The notes under the pieces are model-generated. The model was not told where the DNA came from. It ran no database searches and worked only from the letters and a program-made list of their open reading frames with translations. Below are positions 9,194 to 25,075 of a DNA stretch of 64,000 bases, piece after piece (the stretch's first letter is position 1; each line of letters begins with the position of its first letter). Both the position numbers and the translations under genes were made by a program. This stretch comes from Microbacterium oxydans (GTDB lineage Bacteria; Actinomycetota; Actinomycetes; Actinomycetales; Microbacteriaceae): assembly GCF_026559675.1 (NCBI RefSeq), contig NZ_CP092891.1, forward strand, positions 868,001 to 932,000, read 5' to 3'.

Positions 9194-10114
9194 TCAGTCG
9201 ACGTGGTCGCGGGTGCTGAGGAGCGCCCGGGTCGCGATGCGGTGACCGCGGGAGAGGCTGCCCGTCAAGGACAGCCCGGTGAGGACGCCCGCGAGGAACC
9301 CCGCCGCGAACGCGTCTCCGGCGCCGATGGTCTCCACGACGGGCGCATCCAGCGCGTCGCTCTCGGCCTTCTCCGCTCCATCGAAGGCGACGGCGCCACC
9401 CGGGTCGGTGACGAGCAGGTACCTCGGCTGGGGGAACAGCGCGCGCAGTTCCTGCGGATCGCTCGTCCCGAACACCGCCTCGGCGTCGGGACGGGTGCAG
9501 AACACGATGTCGGCGCGGCGCGCGAAGTCGGTGACGACGGCTCGACCCTCGTCCTCGCGACCGCGCCAGAGCGCGGGACGCCAGTTGAGGTCGAAGCTCA
9601 GCAGCCGGTCGGGCCGGGCCGCCGAGAACAGTGCATCCTGCGCGGCGAGCGCCGACGGAGACAGCGCCGGGGTGATCCCGGAGGTGTGCACCAGCGCGGC
9701 CTCGGCGAGGAGGGCGGATGCCGGCGCCGCGGACAGCGTCTGCGGCGAAAGGCGAGCGGCTGCGGAGCCTGCGCGGTAGTAGTGCATCGTCCCGTCGACC
9801 GCGCCGTCCGGGCGCGCGGAGAGCTCTTTCACGTAGAGCCCGGTCGGGGCGTCATCGTCGACCTCGACCGCGGAATCGTCGACGCCGTGTGCGCGCAGCT
9901 CCGCCGTCAGGAAGCGGCCGAATCCGTCGTCGCCCACCCGCGACACGACGGCGGTGCGGATGCCGGCGGACGCCAGGGCGATGGCCGTGTTCCACTCTGC
10001 TCCGGCCAGTGATCTGTCGAACGTCCGGGACTGCTCGAGCGGTCCTGTGGAGGCGGCGACGAGGGCGACCATGCCCTCACCGAAGCAGACGGCGAGCGGG
10101 GTGGAGTCGGGCAC
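9194..10114 (-). CDS. PfkB-family sugar kinase (KdgK-like)
   Basis: Roughly 306 residues with the ribokinase/PfkB signatures: GEGMVAL at the N-terminus, GAEWNTAIALASAG, and the C-terminal ATP/anion-hole motif VETIGAGDAFAAGF containing the catalytic Asp. Overall it resembles 2-keto-3-deoxygluconate kinases, but PfkB specificity is hard to read from sequence. The GTG at 10114 is preferred because it gives the normal family length and N-terminus; an ATG at 10183 and further upstream starts in the same frame would add unrelated residues and overlap the divergent promoter region. A -10-like TATACA lies on this strand at 10155-10150. Confidence 0.85.
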   Translation of the reverse strand: MPDSTPLAVCFGEGMVALVAASTGPLEQSRTFDRSLAGAEWNTAIALASAGIRTAVVSRVGDDGFGRFLTAELRAHGVDDSAVEVDDDAPTGLYVKELSARPDGAVDGTMHYYRAGSAAARLSPQTLSAAPASALLAEAALVHTSGITPALSPSALAAQDALFSAARPDRLLSFDLNWRPALWRGREDEGRAVVTDFARRADIVFCTRPDAEAVFGTSDPQELRALFPQPRYLLVTDPGGAVAFDGAEKAESDALDAPVVETIGAGDAFAAGFLAGVLTGLSLTGSLSRGHRIATRALLSTRDHVD

Positions 10115-10278
10115 GATCTGGACACTACCGGATCGTCGACCGTCGCATTTGTATACCGGATCGCAACGTGAATCGTTTGGCATCTGAGGATTCGCTGGGT
10201 ACCGTCGAAGCATCACCGTCCCCGAGGCGAAGAGGCCTCGGGACGCGCAACGAAGCGCCCGACAGGGAAGGTCACACA

Positions 10279-11952
10279 ATGCACCAATCAGTCACGCGTC
10301 GGCGAGGACTCATCGCCGTCACCGGAGCCACGATCGCCGCTCTCGCCTTGGCGGGATGCGTCGCGAGCGAGCGAGGCGACGAAGGCTCGGAAGGCTCGGG
10401 CGATGTCGACGGCACGTTCGTGTTCGCCGCGTCCTCCGACCCGGCGAGCCTCGACCCCGCCTTCGCGCAGGACGGCGAGAGCTTCCGTGTCTCGCGTCAG
10501 ATCTTCGAGGGTCTGGTCGGCACGAAGCCCGGCACGGCCGACCCCGCCCCGCTCCTCGCCGAGTCGTGGGAGCCGTCGGAGGACGGCATGTCGTACACCT
10601 TCGCGCTCAAGGAGGGCGTGACGTTCCAGGACGGGACGCCGTTCAACGCCGAGGCCGTCTGCGTCAACTTCGACCGCTGGTTCAACTGGACGGGCCTCGC
10701 CGCTTCCGAGGCGTTCGGCTACTACTACAACAAGCTCTTCAAGGGGTACGCGTCCAACCCGGCCGACGCCGTGTACAAGTCCTGCACCCCCGACGGCGAC
10801 AACTCGGTCACGATCGCGCTGAACAAGCCGTTCGCCGGTTTCGTCGCCTCGCTCTCGCTCCCGTCGTTCTCGATGCAGAGCCCGTCCGCCCTGAAGGAAT
10901 TCGGCGCGGATGACGTCAGCGGCTCCGCAGAGGCGCCGGTCCTCTCCGAGTACGCGATGGGGCACCCGGTCGGCACCGGGCCCTACCAGTTCGACGAGTG
11001 GGCTCCGGGCGAGCAGGTCACGCTCAAGTCGTACGACGGCTACTGGGGTGACAAGGGCCAGATCGACGAGATCATCTTCCGGACCATCGACGACCCGACC
11101 GCCCGCCGCCAGGCGCTCGAGTCGGGCTCCATCGACGGCTACGACCTCGTCGGCCCCGCCGACACCAAGGCTCTCGACGACGACGGCTTCACGATGGTGT
11201 CGCGTCCGCCGTTCACGATCCTCTACCTGGCGTTCAACCAGGCGGTGCCGGAGCTGCAGGACCCGAAGGTCCGCGAGGCTCTGTCCTACGCGGTCGACAA
11301 GGACGCCCTGATCAGCCAGGTGCTCCCGGAGGGCACCGAGAAGGCGACACAGTTCGTCCCGGACAGCGTCAACGGCTACAACCCCGACGTCACGACCTAC
11401 GACTACGACCCCGAGAAGGCGAAGTCGCTGCTGGCCGAGGCCGGTTACGACGAGGCGAACCCGCTGAAGCTCACCTTCAACTACCCGGTCAACGTCTCGC
11501 GTCCGTACATGCCGGACCCCGAGCAGATCTTCACGGTGCTGTCGTCGCAGCTCGCCGAGGTCGGCGTCGAGACCACCCCGGTCTCGGAGGAGTGGGTCGA
11601 GTACCTCGACCGCACCACCGGCACTTCGGACCACGGCATCCACCTGCTCGGGTGGACCGGTGACTACAACGACACCGACAACTTCGTCGGGGTCTTCTTC
11701 GGGCAGAAGAGCTCGGAGTGGGGCTTCGACAATCCCGAGCTGTTCAAGAAGCTGACGGAGGCGCGTGGCGTCTCCAACCTCGAAGAGCAGACGCCGCTGT
11801 ACGAGGACATCAACGAGATGGTCGCCGAGTTCATCCCCGGCGTCCCGCTCGCGCACCCGGCGCCGACCCTGGCGTTCGACCCGCGCGTGAAGAGCTACCC
11901 GGCCAGCCCGGTGAACGACGAGGTCTTCACGGACATCGTCCTCACCAAGTAA
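10279..11952 (+). CDS. Peptide ABC transporter substrate-binding lipoprotein, DppA/OppA type
   Basis: A 557-residue family 5 solute-binding lipoprotein with an Arg-rich n-region (TRRRG), hydrophobic core and lipobox LAGC with Cys27. Typical segments include the N-terminal strand followed by LDPAFAQDGESF, GTGPYQFDEW, and VREALSYAVDKDAL. It feeds the DppB/DppC-type permeases at 12096 and 13135. The ATG at 10279 follows AGGGAAGG at 10263-10270; upstream in-frame sequence lies opposite the divergent kinase gene. The ligand may be a peptide or muropeptide, or in some family 5 proteins a sugar. Confidence 0.92.
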   Translation: MHQSVTRRRGLIAVTGATIAALALAGCVASERGDEGSEGSGDVDGTFVFAASSDPASLDPAFAQDGESFRVSRQIFEGLVGTKPGTADPAPLLAESWEPSEDGMSYTFALKEGVTFQDGTPFNAEAVCVNFDRWFNWTGLAASEAFGYYYNKLFKGYASNPADAVYKSCTPDGDNSVTIALNKPFAGFVASLSLPSFSMQSPSALKEFGADDVSGSAEAPVLSEYAMGHPVGTGPYQFDEWAPGEQVTLKSYDGYWGDKGQIDEIIFRTIDDPTARRQALESGSIDGYDLVGPADTKALDDDGFTMVSRPPFTILYLAFNQAVPELQDPKVREALSYAVDKDALISQVLPEGTEKATQFVPDSVNGYNPDVTTYDYDPEKAKSLLAEAGYDEANPLKLTFNYPVNVSRPYMPDPEQIFTVLSSQLAEVGVETTPVSEEWVEYLDRTTGTSDHGIHLLGWTGDYNDTDNFVGVFFGQKSSEWGFDNPELFKKLTEARGVSNLEEQTPLYEDINEMVAEFIPGVPLAHPAPTLAFDPRVKSYPASPVNDEVFTDIVLTK

Positions 11953-11973
11953 CGGCCACCAGCCATCCTCGCT

Positions 11974-12062
11974 CGGTCGTCGAACGAGCAGAGCGAGACG
12001 AGACGCGGTCTCCGGACGGATTCCGCGTCTCGTCCCCTCGCTCCGCTCGCGCTCGGCGACCG
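11974..12062. repeat. Inverted pair of extragenic repeat, large stem-loop
   Basis: The left arm at 11974-12005 is the reverse complement of the repeat at 9156-9187 with 30 of 32 positions matching; the right arm at 12026-12062 is a variant in direct orientation with a small insertion. In mRNA the arms would fold over a loop of about 20 bases. It lies between the solute-binding protein gene and its permease gene, a position where REP-like hairpins often protect the upstream message. Confidence 0.75.
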
Positions 12063-12095
12063 TGCGGGGTGACCGGAATCAGGTAGGAGATCTTC

Positions 12096-13100
12096 GTGCT
12101 GCGCACCATCGGCAGGCGACTGCTGTTCCTCATCCCCACCCTGTTCGGGCTCAGCATCCTGCTGTTCGCCTGGGTCAGGGCCCTCCCCGGCGGCCCCGCG
12201 GTCGCCCTTCTCGGCGAGAAGGCCACACCGGAGGCCGTCGCCAGGGTCAACGAGCTCTACGGGTTCGACAAGCCCCTCATCGAGCAGTACTTCATCTGGA
12301 TCGGACGTCTCCTCCAGGGCGACTTCGGCACCTCGATCCAGACGAACCGGCCCGTGGTCGAGGAGTTCATGCGCCGCTTCCCGGCGACACTCGAGCTCAG
12401 CGTCATGGCGCTCATCTTCGCGATCGGCGTCGGCATCCCGCTCGGGTACTGGGCTGCCCGTCGACACGGGAAGTTCACGGACCACGCCTCGGTCGTGTTG
12501 AGCCTGGTCGGCATCACCATCCCGGTGTTCTTCCTCGCGTTCATCCTGAAGTACGTCTTCGCGGTGCAGCTGGGCTGGCTGCCGTCGGACGGACGGCAGA
12601 ACCCGCGGATAGACGCGACCCATCCCACCGGGTTCTACGTGTGGGACGGCATCATCACGGGTGAGTTCGATGCGGCCTGGGATGCGATCCTGCATCTCAT
12701 CCTGCCCGCGCTCGCGCTCGGCACCATCCCGCTCGCGATCATCGTCCGCATCACCAGGGCCAGCGTCCTGGAGGTGCAGAACGCGGACTACGTGCGCACG
12801 GGACGAGCCAAGGGCGTCGGCGCGCCGACGCTCCGCAACCGGTTCATCCTGCGCAACGCGATGCTTCCGGTGATCACCACGATCGGCCTGCAGACCGGGC
12901 TCCTGATCTCGGGGGCGGTGCTCACCGAGACGGTGTTCGCCTTCCCCGGCATCGGCTCGTTCCTGGCGAGGGCGATCTTCACCAGGGACTTCCCGGTCCT
13001 CCAGGGATTCATCATCTTCATCGCGATCGCGTACGCGCTGATCAACCTGGCGGTCGATGTCTCCTACAGCTTCATCGACCCGAGAGTGAGGGTGCAGTGA
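12096..13100 (+). CDS. Peptide ABC transporter permease, DppB/OppB type
   Basis: A 334-residue permease with about six membrane segments, the family start GRRLLFLIPTLFGLSILLF, and the ATPase-contact loop VRTGRAKGVGAPTLRNRFILRNA. The GTG start is preceded by AGGTAGGAGA at 12081-12090. It is separated from the substrate-binding gene by 143 bases containing the repeat stem-loop, then followed closely by the partner permease. Expression relative to the binding protein is probably lowered by that hairpin. Confidence 0.93.
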   Translation: MLRTIGRRLLFLIPTLFGLSILLFAWVRALPGGPAVALLGEKATPEAVARVNELYGFDKPLIEQYFIWIGRLLQGDFGTSIQTNRPVVEEFMRRFPATLELSVMALIFAIGVGIPLGYWAARRHGKFTDHASVVLSLVGITIPVFFLAFILKYVFAVQLGWLPSDGRQNPRIDATHPTGFYVWDGIITGEFDAAWDAILHLILPALALGTIPLAIIVRITRASVLEVQNADYVRTGRAKGVGAPTLRNRFILRNAMLPVITTIGLQTGLLISGAVLTETVFAFPGIGSFLARAIFTRDFPVLQGFIIFIAIAYALINLAVDVSYSFIDPRVRVQ

Positions 13101-13134
13101 TGTCCCTCTCCATCGTCCGAAAGGAGGCGGTCGC

Positions 13135-14100
13135 ATGAGCATCGCACTCCCGCCCGCCCAGGGCCCGTCCTCGGAGAGCGGCGGCAGCATCGACACCGTC
13201 GCGATCGCCCAGGCCGACCTGAAGAACGGCTCCGGCGGCTTCTGGGCGGATGTGTTCCGCCGCCTCCGCCGCAATCCGACGGCATGGATCGGCGCGGCCA
13301 TCGTGCTGGCGTTCCTCCTGGTCGCCGCGCTCGCGCCCCTCATCGCCCCCTATCCGGAGACGGCGCTTCCGGGAGCGAAGTACATCACCCCGACGCACAT
13401 CCCCGGGCCCGGCGAGCTGCCCGAGTTCCCGCTCGGACTCGACCGCTTCGGCGGTGACGTGCTGTCCAAGCTCATCTGGGGTGCCCAGGCATCGCTCCTG
13501 ATCGGTGTGATCTCGACCGCGATGGGCCTGGTCGGAGGAATGATCCTCGGGCTGCTCGCCGGAACCTTCGGCGGGTGGGTCGACACGCTCATCATGCGCA
13601 TCGTCGACATCATCCTCTCGGTGCCGAACCTGCTGCTCGCGGTGTCGATCGCCGCGATCCTCGGGCAGACGCCGTTCGCGGTGATGATCGCGATCGGGGC
13701 GTCCCAGGTGCCGATCTTCGCGCGCCTGCTCCGGGCGTCGATGCTGCAGCAGCGATCGAGCGACTACGTGCTGTCGGCGCAGACGCTCGGCCTCGGCCGC
13801 GGCAAGATCACGATGTCACACGTGCTGCCGAACGCCATCGGTCCCGTGATCGTCCAGGGGACCCTGACGCTCGCGACCGCCGTCATCGACGCCGCGGCGC
13901 TGTCGTTCCTCGGTCTCGGCGGCGGACGCCCGGAGACGGCGGAGTGGGGGCGCATGCTCACCTATGCGCAGGCGGAACTCGCGATCGCCCCGTGGCTCGC
14001 GTTCCTCCCCGGCATCTGCATCGCCGTCACCGCGCTCGGCTTCACCCTGCTGGGTGAGGCGCTGCGCGAAGCGATGGACCCACGGACGAGGGCGCGATGA
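13135..14100 (+). CDS. Peptide ABC transporter permease, DppC/OppC type
   Basis: A 321-residue partner of the DppB-type permease. It begins with a cytoplasmic tail of about 45 residues before a first membrane segment (WIGAAIVLAFLLVAALAPLI), followed by the LGLDRFGGDVLSKLIWGAQASL segment and the loop LSAQTLGLGRGKITMSHVLPNA, hallmarks of DppC/NikC permeases. AAAGGAGG precedes the ATG. Its stop overlaps the first possible start of the ATPase gene. Confidence 0.93.
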   Translation: MSIALPPAQGPSSESGGSIDTVAIAQADLKNGSGGFWADVFRRLRRNPTAWIGAAIVLAFLLVAALAPLIAPYPETALPGAKYITPTHIPGPGELPEFPLGLDRFGGDVLSKLIWGAQASLLIGVISTAMGLVGGMILGLLAGTFGGWVDTLIMRIVDIILSVPNLLLAVSIAAILGQTPFAVMIAIGASQVPIFARLLRASMLQQRSSDYVLSAQTLGLGRGKITMSHVLPNAIGPVIVQGTLTLATAVIDAAALSFLGLGGGRPETAEWGRMLTYAQAELAIAPWLAFLPGICIAVTALGFTLLGEALREAMDPRTRAR

Positions 14101-14120
14101 GCGCTGCGAAGGAGAATCAG

Positions 14121-15836
14121 ATGGAGCCGCTGCTGTCGGTCCAGGGGCTGGCCGTGGATTTCGCCACCATGGACGGGGTGGTGCACGCCGTCGAGGGCGT
14201 CGACCTCGAGATCCGTCCCGGCGAGACCGTGGCGATCGTGGGCGAGTCGGGGTCCGGCAAGTCCACGACGGCGATGGCCATCATCGGGCTGCTCGCCGGG
14301 GGTGGCAGGATCGCCGCCGGCAGCATCCTGCTCGACGGGAAGGACATCGCCCACGCGCCCGAGCACGAGCTGCGGTCGATCCGCGGTCGCGACATCGGCC
14401 TCGTGCCGCAGGACCCGATGTCGAACCTGAACCCGGTCGCGAAGATCGGCACGCAGGTCGCGGAGACGTTGCTCGCGCACGGTCTGGCCACTCGGCAGAA
14501 CGTGCAGTCGAAGGTGGTCGAGGCGCTGACCGCGGCCGGGCTGCCCGATCCGGAGCGTCGGGCCAAGCAGTATCCGCACGAGTTCTCCGGCGGCATGCGT
14601 CAGCGCGCGCTCATCGCGATCGGTCTGGCGTGCAATCCGCGGCTGCTGATCGCCGATGAGCCCACGAGTGCGCTCGACGTCACGGTGCAGCAGACCATCC
14701 TCGACCAGATCGGGCAGATGACGCGCGAGCTCGGTACCGCGGTGCTGCTCATCACGCACGACCTCGGTCTCGCGGCCGAGCGCGCGGAACGGGTGATCGT
14801 GATGCATCGCGGCAAGGTGGTGGAGCAGGGCGATGCGCGACAGATCCTGGAAGATCCGCAGCATCCGTACACGCAATCGCTCGTGAAGGCGGCGCCCTCG
14901 GTCGCCGCGGCTCGCCTGCGGCCCGAGGCGTTCCGCACGGCGGAGGCCGTCTCGTCTCCCTCCGCCGACGCGACGACCGAGGAGCGTCCGTCGACCGAGG
15001 AGCGCCCCTCGACCGTCGGGCGCGGTGCGGAGGCGGAAGACGCGAAGCCCGACTACATCGTCGAGATCGAGAACCTCACCAAGGTCTATCCGGTGCGGGG
15101 ACGGGGTGAAGACTTCGTCGCCGTCGACGACGTGTCGCTGGTGATCCCGCGGGGAGAGACCGTCGCGATCGTGGGGGAGTCCGGCTCCGGCAAGACCACG
15201 ACCGCGCGGATGCTGCTCAAGGTGATCGAGCCGACGAGCGGGCTGATCCGCTACGGGGGGAAGGACATCGCGACACTCTCCCGGGCGGAGACGCGCGACT
15301 TCCGGCAGCAGGTGCAGCCCATCTTCCAGGACCCGTACTCGAGCCTGAACCCGATGTTCACGATCGAGCGGCTGATCGGCGAGCCCCTGGACTTCTACAA
15401 GCGGGGGAGCGGTGCCGACCGGCGCCGGCGGGTGCGGCAGCTGCTCGACGACGTGGCCCTGCCGCAGTCGATGCTGCGGCGGTACCCCTCCGAGCTGTCG
15501 GGTGGACAGCGGCAGCGCGTCGCCATCGCCCGTGCCCTCGCGCTCTCGCCGGACCTGATCGTGTGCGACGAGCCGGTGTCGGCGCTGGACGTGCTGGTGC
15601 AGGACCAGATCCTCAGGCTGCTCGGCGACCTGCAGCGGGAGTACGGCCTGAGCTACCTGTTCATCTCGCACGACCTCGCGGTGGTGCGGCTGATCAGCGA
15701 CTACGTGTGCGTCATGAAGGACGGCCGGCTCGTGGAGGCGGCGACCTCGGAGGAGATCTTCACCAACCCGCGCGACCCGTACACACGGCGACTGCTGGCC
15801 TCGATCCCGGGCAACGAGCTCAACATCGCCTCCTGA
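14121..15836 (+). CDS. Fused dipeptide ABC transporter ATPase (DppD-DppF type)
   Basis: One 571-residue protein contains two ATPase modules that are separate subunits in E. coli. Module 1 has Walker [10 protein letters not shown], signature FSGGMRQR and Walker B LLIADEP; module 2 has [17 protein letters not shown] and LIVCDEP. A Ser/Thr/Glu-rich linker with a repeated STEERP unit joins them. Although an ATG at 14097 overlaps the permease stop, AAGGAG at 14109-14114 sits inside that extension at the ideal distance from the ATG at 14121, so 14121 is the preferred start. The gene completes the peptide importer. Confidence 0.93.
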   Translation: MEPLLSVQGLAVDFATMDGVVHAVEGVDLEIRPGETVAIVGESGSGKSTTAMAIIGLLAGGGRIAAGSILLDGKDIAHAPEHELRSIRGRDIGLVPQDPMSNLNPVAKIGTQVAETLLAHGLATRQNVQSKVVEALTAAGLPDPERRAKQYPHEFSGGMRQRALIAIGLACNPRLLIADEPTSALDVTVQQTILDQIGQMTRELGTAVLLITHDLGLAAERAERVIVMHRGKVVEQGDARQILEDPQHPYTQSLVKAAPSVAAARLRPEAFRTAEAVSSPSADATTEERPSTEERPSTVGRGAEAEDAKPDYIVEIENLTKVYPVRGRGEDFVAVDDVSLVIPRGETVAIVGESGSGKTTTARMLLKVIEPTSGLIRYGGKDIATLSRAETRDFRQQVQPIFQDPYSSLNPMFTIERLIGEPLDFYKRGSGADRRRRVRQLLDDVALPQSMLRRYPSELSGGQRQRVAIARALALSPDLIVCDEPVSALDVLVQDQILRLLGDLQREYGLSYLFISHDLAVVRLISDYVCVMKDGRLVEAATSEEIFTNPRDPYTRRLLASIPGNELNIAS

Positions 15837-15864
15837 GAGCACCGCTCGTCGAGACCCCTCCCGC

Positions 15865-15909
15865 CGTCGAGACCCACCCGCGCAGACAGCTGCGGGGTGG
15901 GTCTCGACG
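15865..15909 (+). terminator. Terminator-like hairpin after peptide ABC operon
   Basis: A 15-base arm at 15865-15879 pairs with 15895-15909, enclosing an inner CGCAG/CTGCG stem with loop ACAG. No T tract follows, as is common in high-GC actinobacteria. Confidence 0.6.
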
Positions 15910-15980
15910 CGGGAGGTGAGCCTCGGCGCGCCCGGATGGGCGCTCATACCGCAGCTTCCCAGATTGGTCAAGGACTGCGC

Positions 15981-16009
15981 TTGCCATGTCGCACAATCGT
16001 GCGTATAGT
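15981..16009 (+). promoter_or_regulatory. rpoBC promoter
   Basis: TTGCCA at 15981-15986 and TATAGT at 16004-16009 are separated by exactly 17 bases. The predicted leader is about 120 bases and contains a small hairpin (AGCCC/GGGCT, 16105-16118) just before the GGAGGT ribosome binding site at 16122-16127. Confidence 0.75.
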
Positions 16010-16134
16010 TAGTAGTTGCGCTCGTTTCTCCCTGCCCTCATATGGTGGTCGGCATCTGTTGAGTTCCCGGGCGCACACTCCACCTGACGACAAAGGAATC
16101 GAGAAGCCCTGCGGGGCTCACGGAGGTTATTCCC

Positions 16135-19638
<3,504 letters not shown>

Positions 19639-19646
19639 CCCTTCGG

Positions 19647-19672
19647 GGGCCCGGGACACGCGTCCCGGGCCC
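19647..19672 (+). promoter_or_regulatory. Intercistronic rpoB-rpoC hairpin
   Basis: A perfect 11-base stem (GGGCCCGGGAC with its complement) closes an ACGC loop, eight bases after the rpoB stop. No T tract follows and rpoC must be transcribed, so it is more likely a partial attenuator or RNA processing/stability element than a terminator. Confidence 0.65.
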
Positions 19673-19717
19673 ACCGAAGCAGACTTCTCAAAAAGAATTT
19701 CCGACACAGGAGAACTA

Positions 19718-23593
<3,876 letters not shown>

Positions 23594-23611
23594 TACCGAG
23601 TGAGTGAGTGA

Positions 23612-23641
23612 GAAGGCCCCGGGGTTCGCCCCGGGGCCTTC
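23612..23641 (+). terminator. rpoBC terminator
   Basis: A perfect 13-base stem (GAAGGCCCCGGGG) with a TTCG loop at 23625-23628, ending in CTTCTTCG. It starts 18 bases after the rpoC stop. Confidence 0.85.
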
Positions 23642-23674
23642 TTCGTGCTCCGCTCCCGCCGCGCCGCGTGCACA

Positions 23675-23799
23675 GGATGCTGCCGAGTGCCCGGGATGCT
23701 GCCGAGTGCACCGCCTGTTCGCGTGGCGAAGCCGTGCGCTCGGTGCGAAGCCGTGCACTCGGCGGAATGGGGGAGGGAGAGGGAGAGGGAGGGGAGGGG
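23675..23799. repeat. Short 19-base-period repeats and G-run tract
   Basis: GGATGCTGCCGAGTGC occurs at 23675-23690 and 23694-23709, and a second word starting GCGAAGCCGTGC occurs at 23726-23743 and 23745-23762; both pairs have a 19-base period. GCCGAGTGCA (23701-23710) is also inverted as TGCACTCGGC (23755-23764). Six runs of three or more G follow at 23769-23799, a G-quadruplex-type pattern, just before the PfkB start. Confidence 0.65.
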
Positions 23800-23816
23800 C
23801 GCGATAAGGTCGGCGG

Positions 23817-24746
23817 GTGAGCAACCAGACCTCTCCCGCAGCATCCGTCGTCGTGATCGGTGACGCCCTGATCGACGAGATCCGCGATGGGGCGGGCGTG
23901 CGGGAGCTGGTCGGAGGCGCCGCCCTCAACGTGGCGGTCGGCCTCACGCGGCTCGGCGTCACGACGACCCTCCTCGCGATGGTGGGTGACGACGAGGCGG
24001 GCGACCACATCCGCGAGTACCTCGCCGACCACGGAGTCGCGCTCATCGCCAGCGAGGCGCCCCACGGGTCGTCGCGGGCGGTCGTGCGGCGCGCGGCGAA
24101 CGGTGAGCCCGAGTACGTCTTCAACGAGGCTGCCCAGCGGCGTAGCATCCGTTACACGGCGGAGGCGCGAGCGGCCATCGAGCGCGCGGATCTCACCGTG
24201 ATCAGCTGCTTCCCCTTCGATGTGCCGGCCGAGGTCGAGGCGCTCGTGGACGCGCTGGCCGGAGCCGCGGTGGCGATCGACCCGAACCCGCGGACGGGGA
24301 TGCTCCACGATCGTGCCGAGTTCGTGCGCGGGTTCGAACGCCTCGTGGAAGGCGCCCAGCTCGTGAAGGTGGGCGCGGACGACGCGGCCGTGCTGTACGA
24401 CGGTGACCTCGACGGGCTGCGTGCGCGTCTGCGGGCGCGTGGTGCTCGGGCCGTCGTGGCGACGGCGGGAGCGGACGGCGCGGTCCTCGAGACGGATGCC
24501 GGGGCCGTGGCGGCGCCGATCGCGGAGCTTCCCGGCCGGATCGTCGACACGGTCGGGGCAGGAGACGCGACTCTCGCCGCGGTCGCCGCCGGTCTCGTGG
24601 CGGGCGCACCCACGAGCCGCGGAGAGTGGACGGCGCTCTTGCGGCGGGCCATGGACATCGCGGCCGCGACGTGCCGCGCGGAGGGTGGCCTGCTGCGCAC
24701 GCCGGAGTCGCTCGCCGATGCTGCGCGAGGAATCCACGGGAGCTGA
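23817..24746 (+). CDS. PfkB-family carbohydrate kinase
   Basis: A 309-residue ribokinase-superfamily protein with GTG start. It shows the N-terminal VVVIGDALIDEIRDG, the sugar-contact segment GGAALNVAVGLTRLGV, and the C-terminal VDTVGAGDATLAAV with the catalytic Asp. It is most like fructokinase/ribokinase-type members. It is not in an obvious pathway operon: rpoC with its terminator lies upstream and a tRNA gene downstream. AAGG at 23806-23809 may serve as ribosome binding site. Substrate unknown. Confidence 0.87.
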   Translation: MSNQTSPAASVVVIGDALIDEIRDGAGVRELVGGAALNVAVGLTRLGVTTTLLAMVGDDEAGDHIREYLADHGVALIASEAPHGSSRAVVRRAANGEPEYVFNEAAQRRSIRYTAEARAAIERADLTVISCFPFDVPAEVEALVDALAGAAVAIDPNPRTGMLHDRAEFVRGFERLVEGAQLVKVGADDAAVLYDGDLDGLRARLRARGARAVVATAGADGAVLETDAGAVAAPIAELPGRIVDTVGAGDATLAAVAAGLVAGAPTSRGEWTALLRRAMDIAAATCRAEGGLLRTPESLADAARGIHGS

Positions 24747-24832
24747 GCACTCGATTTCACCCGCCCGGCTCTGGCGGGTATGATGATTTCTCGTGCCCCC
24801 GGTTGGCTGTTCAAGTCGGACGGGTGCGCTCT

Positions 24833-24917
24833 GGCGAGTTACCCAAGCGGCCAAAGGGATCTGACTGTAAATCAGACTGCTCTGCATTCGGGGGTTCGAA
24901 TCCCTCACTCGCCACCA
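24833..24917 (+). tRNA. tRNA-Tyr (anticodon GTA), CCA encoded
   Basis: The acceptor arm GGCGAGT (24833-24839) pairs with ACTCGCC (24907-24913), discriminator A, then encoded CCA. The anticodon stem encloses a loop with GTA at 24867-24869. A long variable arm is present, as expected for class II bacterial tRNA-Tyr. The T loop is GTTCGAATC-like. Confidence 0.96.
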
Positions 24918-24920
24918 GTG

Positions 24921-24946
24921 AAACGCCCCCGTTGTCGGGGGCGTTT
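24921..24946 (+). terminator. Terminator after tRNA-Tyr
   Basis: AAACGCCCCC pairs with GGGGGCGTTT over a GTTGTC loop, and a TTTT run closes it; a canonical intrinsic terminator four bases after the tRNA. Confidence 0.9.
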
Positions 24947-25075
24947 TCGTCTCCGCGATGTGGCCGGATCCGTACGGCGCGAGTGGGACTGTTGAACAGG
25001 CGATTCATCGTATACTGTGAGCGAAGTCTCAGGTTGATGGCGGGTTAGCCCGGGGCATTACCGAAGGGTATGCTC

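Noticed and set aside
14097-14121. ATG at 14097 as start of the fused ATPase
   Set aside because: It overlaps the permease stop neatly, but the ribosome binding site lies after it and serves the ATG at 14121.
24992-25016. Promoter of the giant surface protein with TTGAAC and TATACT
   Set aside because: The two elements are only 13 bases apart, too close for a standard promoter; TATACT may still be a -10 with a poor -35, so none was annotated.
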